Assembly (NCBI GenBank): GCA_016213595.1
Contig: JACRAA010000075.1
Span: 1-6,405, forward strand
DNA length: 6,405 nucleotides
Direction: 5' to 3'
From: Actinomycetota bacterium
Lineage (GTDB): Bacteria; Actinomycetota; Actinomycetes; Propionibacteriales; Propionibacteriaceae
The notes under the pieces were generated by a model that was not told the DNA's origin, did not search any database, and worked only from the letters and a program-made list of their open reading frames with translations. Position numbers and translations under genes: made by a program. Below, in pieces: positions 5,279 to 6,405 of this stretch (positions are counted from its first letter, which is position 1; the number at the start of each line of letters is the position of its first letter).

Positions 5279-5298
5279 CACGGGAGACCCGTCCCGTG
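5279..5298 (-). terminator. Hairpin downstream of the VWA gene, possible terminator
   Basis: CACGGGA (5279-5285) pairs perfectly with TCCCGTG (5292-5298) around a 6-base loop. An alternative fold pairs ACGGG (5280-5284) with CCCGT (5288-5292). It lies 43 bp past the VWA stop, ahead of the quinone reductase promoter region, where a terminator would be expected. No U-tract follows, which is usual in high-GC actinobacteria but makes the call uncertain. A 10-bp palindrome, CGTCGCGACG (5330-5339), sits directly after the VWA stop. Confidence 0.4.
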
Positions 5299-5340
5299 CG
5301 GACAGGAAGCCCGAGCGCCCGCGTACCGTCGTCGCGACGC

Positions 5341-6405
5341 TCAGTCGTGCCAGGTCTGCGCGGCCTTGCGCGAGCGGAGGTAGGAGTCCACGACAGCGGT
5401 GCCCAGCTCGTCGAGGTCGGGAGCCACGACACGGCCGTCGACCCGCTCCGCGAGTGTGGCCGTGAAGCGCGCCAGCCCCGGGTCGTCACCGAGTCGGAAG
5501 AACGTCGTCTGGGTGCCGCGCCGGCCGACCTGGTCGAGGGCGGTGATCGTGAGGCGCAGTGTCTCGTCGTCCGGCGGGTACGCGAACCAGGCGTGCCCCT
5601 CGCCGGTGAGGTGGGCGGTCGGCTCGCCGTCCGTGACGATGAGCAGCACCGGTTGCATGGTCGGGTGCTCGCGGAAGAACTTCTCCGCCAGGAGGAGCGC
5701 GTGGTGGAGGTTCGTGCCCTGCTCGCGGACCGCCGACAGGCCGGTGAGCTCGTCGATGTCCGTCGTCTGTGCGAGGTAGCCGAACGTCACGAGCTCCAGC
5801 CGGTCCCCGCGGTACCGGGTGGAGACGAGGTGGTGCAGCGCCAGCGCCGTACGTTTCATCGGCAGCCACCGGCCCTCAGCCGCCATGGAGTACGAGACGT
5901 CGACAAGCAGCGCGACGGCCGACTGCGTACGGGCCTCGGTCTCGGCCACCTCGACGTCGCGGACGTCGATGCGCAGCCCCTTGCTCGGGTCGCCGCCCTC
6001 GACCACGGTGCGGCGCACGGCGTTCGTGATCGTACGGGTCACATCCCACGGCTCCGTGTCGCCGAACGCCCACTCGCGGCTCGCGCCGGTCTGGTCGCCC
6101 GCCGCGCCCGCGAGTCGCGTGTCCCGGGATCCGGTACGTCCCGAGAGCTGCTTCGCGGCGTCCTCGAGCAGCGACTTCCCGAGCCGCCGCATGGCCGCGG
6201 GGGAGAGGCGCAAGGAGCCGTCCGGGGTGCGCCGGAGCAGGCCGGACGACCGCATCTGGCGCTCGATCTCGGCCAGCCGACGGGCCGACACGGCCGCCTC
6301 CTCACCCAGCTGGCGGGCGAGCGCGTCCACGTCGACGTCGTCGAGGTGCGCACCGCCGTACCCCTGGCCCAGCTGCTCCGCCAGCGACTCGAGCTCGGCG
6401 AGGTC
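5341..6405 (-). CDS. VWA domain protein with complete MIDAS motif (CoxE-like, chelatase-associated type); 5' end outside window
   Basis: The C-terminal 354 residues are visible, and the frame stays open to the right edge, so the start lies outside. In fragment numbering, residues 1-125 are mostly charged and helical (for example ARRLAEIERQMR at about 40-51), with LRLSPAAMRRLGKSLLEDA (65-83). The VWA domain follows from about 160. Its MIDAS metal site is complete: LLVDVSYSM with Asp169, Ser171 and Ser173; Thr231 in GTNLHHALL; and Asp259 in VTDGEPT. An intact MIDAS suggests metal-dependent protein binding. This type (COG4867-like; Rv0959 of Mycobacterium tuberculosis is a likely relative) is usually encoded next to a magnesium-chelatase-like AAA+ ATPase, which would lie upstream, beyond 6405. 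No signal peptide can be judged. The internal GTG at 6330 is not needed as a start because coding continues upstream. The client remains unknown. Confidence 0.9.
   Translation of the reverse strand, partial: DLAELESLAEQLGQGYGGAHLDDVDVDALARQLGEEAAVSARRLAEIERQMRSSGLLRRTPDGSLRLSPAAMRRLGKSLLEDAAKQLSGRTGSRDTRLAGAAGDQTGASREWAFGDTEPWDVTRTITNAVRRTVVEGGDPSKGLRIDVRDVEVAETEARTQSAVALLVDVSYSMAAEGRWLPMKRTALALHHLVSTRYRGDRLELVTFGYLAQTTDIDELTGLSAVREQGTNLHHALLLAEKFFREHPTMQPVLLIVTDGEPTAHLTGEGHAWFAYPPDDETLRLTITALDQVGRRGTQTTFFRLGDDPGLARFTATLAERVDGRVVAPDLDELGTAVVDSYLRSRKAAQTWHD

Noticed and set aside
5228..5281. Upstream-extended start of the flavodoxin-fold quinone reductase
   Set aside because: The added residues precede the first beta-strand, while GTG 5227 has a perfect AGGAGG at proper distance.
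6328..6330. GTG at 6330 as the true start of the VWA protein
   Set aside because: The same frame continues without a stop to the window edge with similar codon use, and no ribosome binding site precedes this GTG.

Overview
This is a high-GC (about 70% by eye) bacterial chromosomal segment. The strong G/C third-position bias, GTG starts and leaderless-looking promoters point to an actinobacterium. So do the VWA protein type at the right edge and a GH20/quinone oxidoreductase pair. I cannot place it to genus. Six protein genes cover almost the whole window. I see no rRNA, tRNA, CRISPR array, insertion sequence or phage gene.

Left part (1-2259, + strand): a zinc-independent NADPH:quinone oxidoreductase of the Qor type is preceded by a TACAGT -10 box placed for a leaderless mRNA. 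It overlaps by 4 bases a GH20 beta-N-acetylhexosaminidase made only of the catalytic barrel, with no signal peptide. A 156-bp convergent gap follows and holds a large imperfect inverted repeat (2281-2350).

Middle (2416-3538): a divergent regulator/target pair. A one-cysteine HxlR (DUF24) regulator faces an NmrA/SDR-type NAD(P)-binding protein (putative NADH-flavin or quinone reductase). Their 79-bp intergenic region carries three alternating TGGATAC half-sites that overlap the regulator's own promoter. The arrangement resembles redox-sensing QorR/YodB-type circuits.

Right part (3551-6405, - strand): a divergent GpsA-like dehydrogenase lies downstream of a flavodoxin-fold NAD(P)H:quinone reductase, separated by a short gap of 13-bp tandem repeats, and the two are probably one operon. 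Upstream of them is the 3' part of a VWA (MIDAS) protein that runs off the window. In related actinobacteria this protein type is usually paired with a magnesium-chelatase-like AAA+ ATPase.

Taken together, three different quinone/flavin reductase families and one thiol-type redox regulator lie within about 5.2 kb. This suggests a quinone or electrophile-stress neighbourhood, but only the regulator and the NmrA-like gene are linked by visible regulatory DNA. I do not see convincing evidence for a wholly new system. The most informative signals are the triple half-site operator, the tandem repeats before the GpsA-like gene, the convergent-gap inverted repeat, and the atypical GH20 and GpsA-like proteins.
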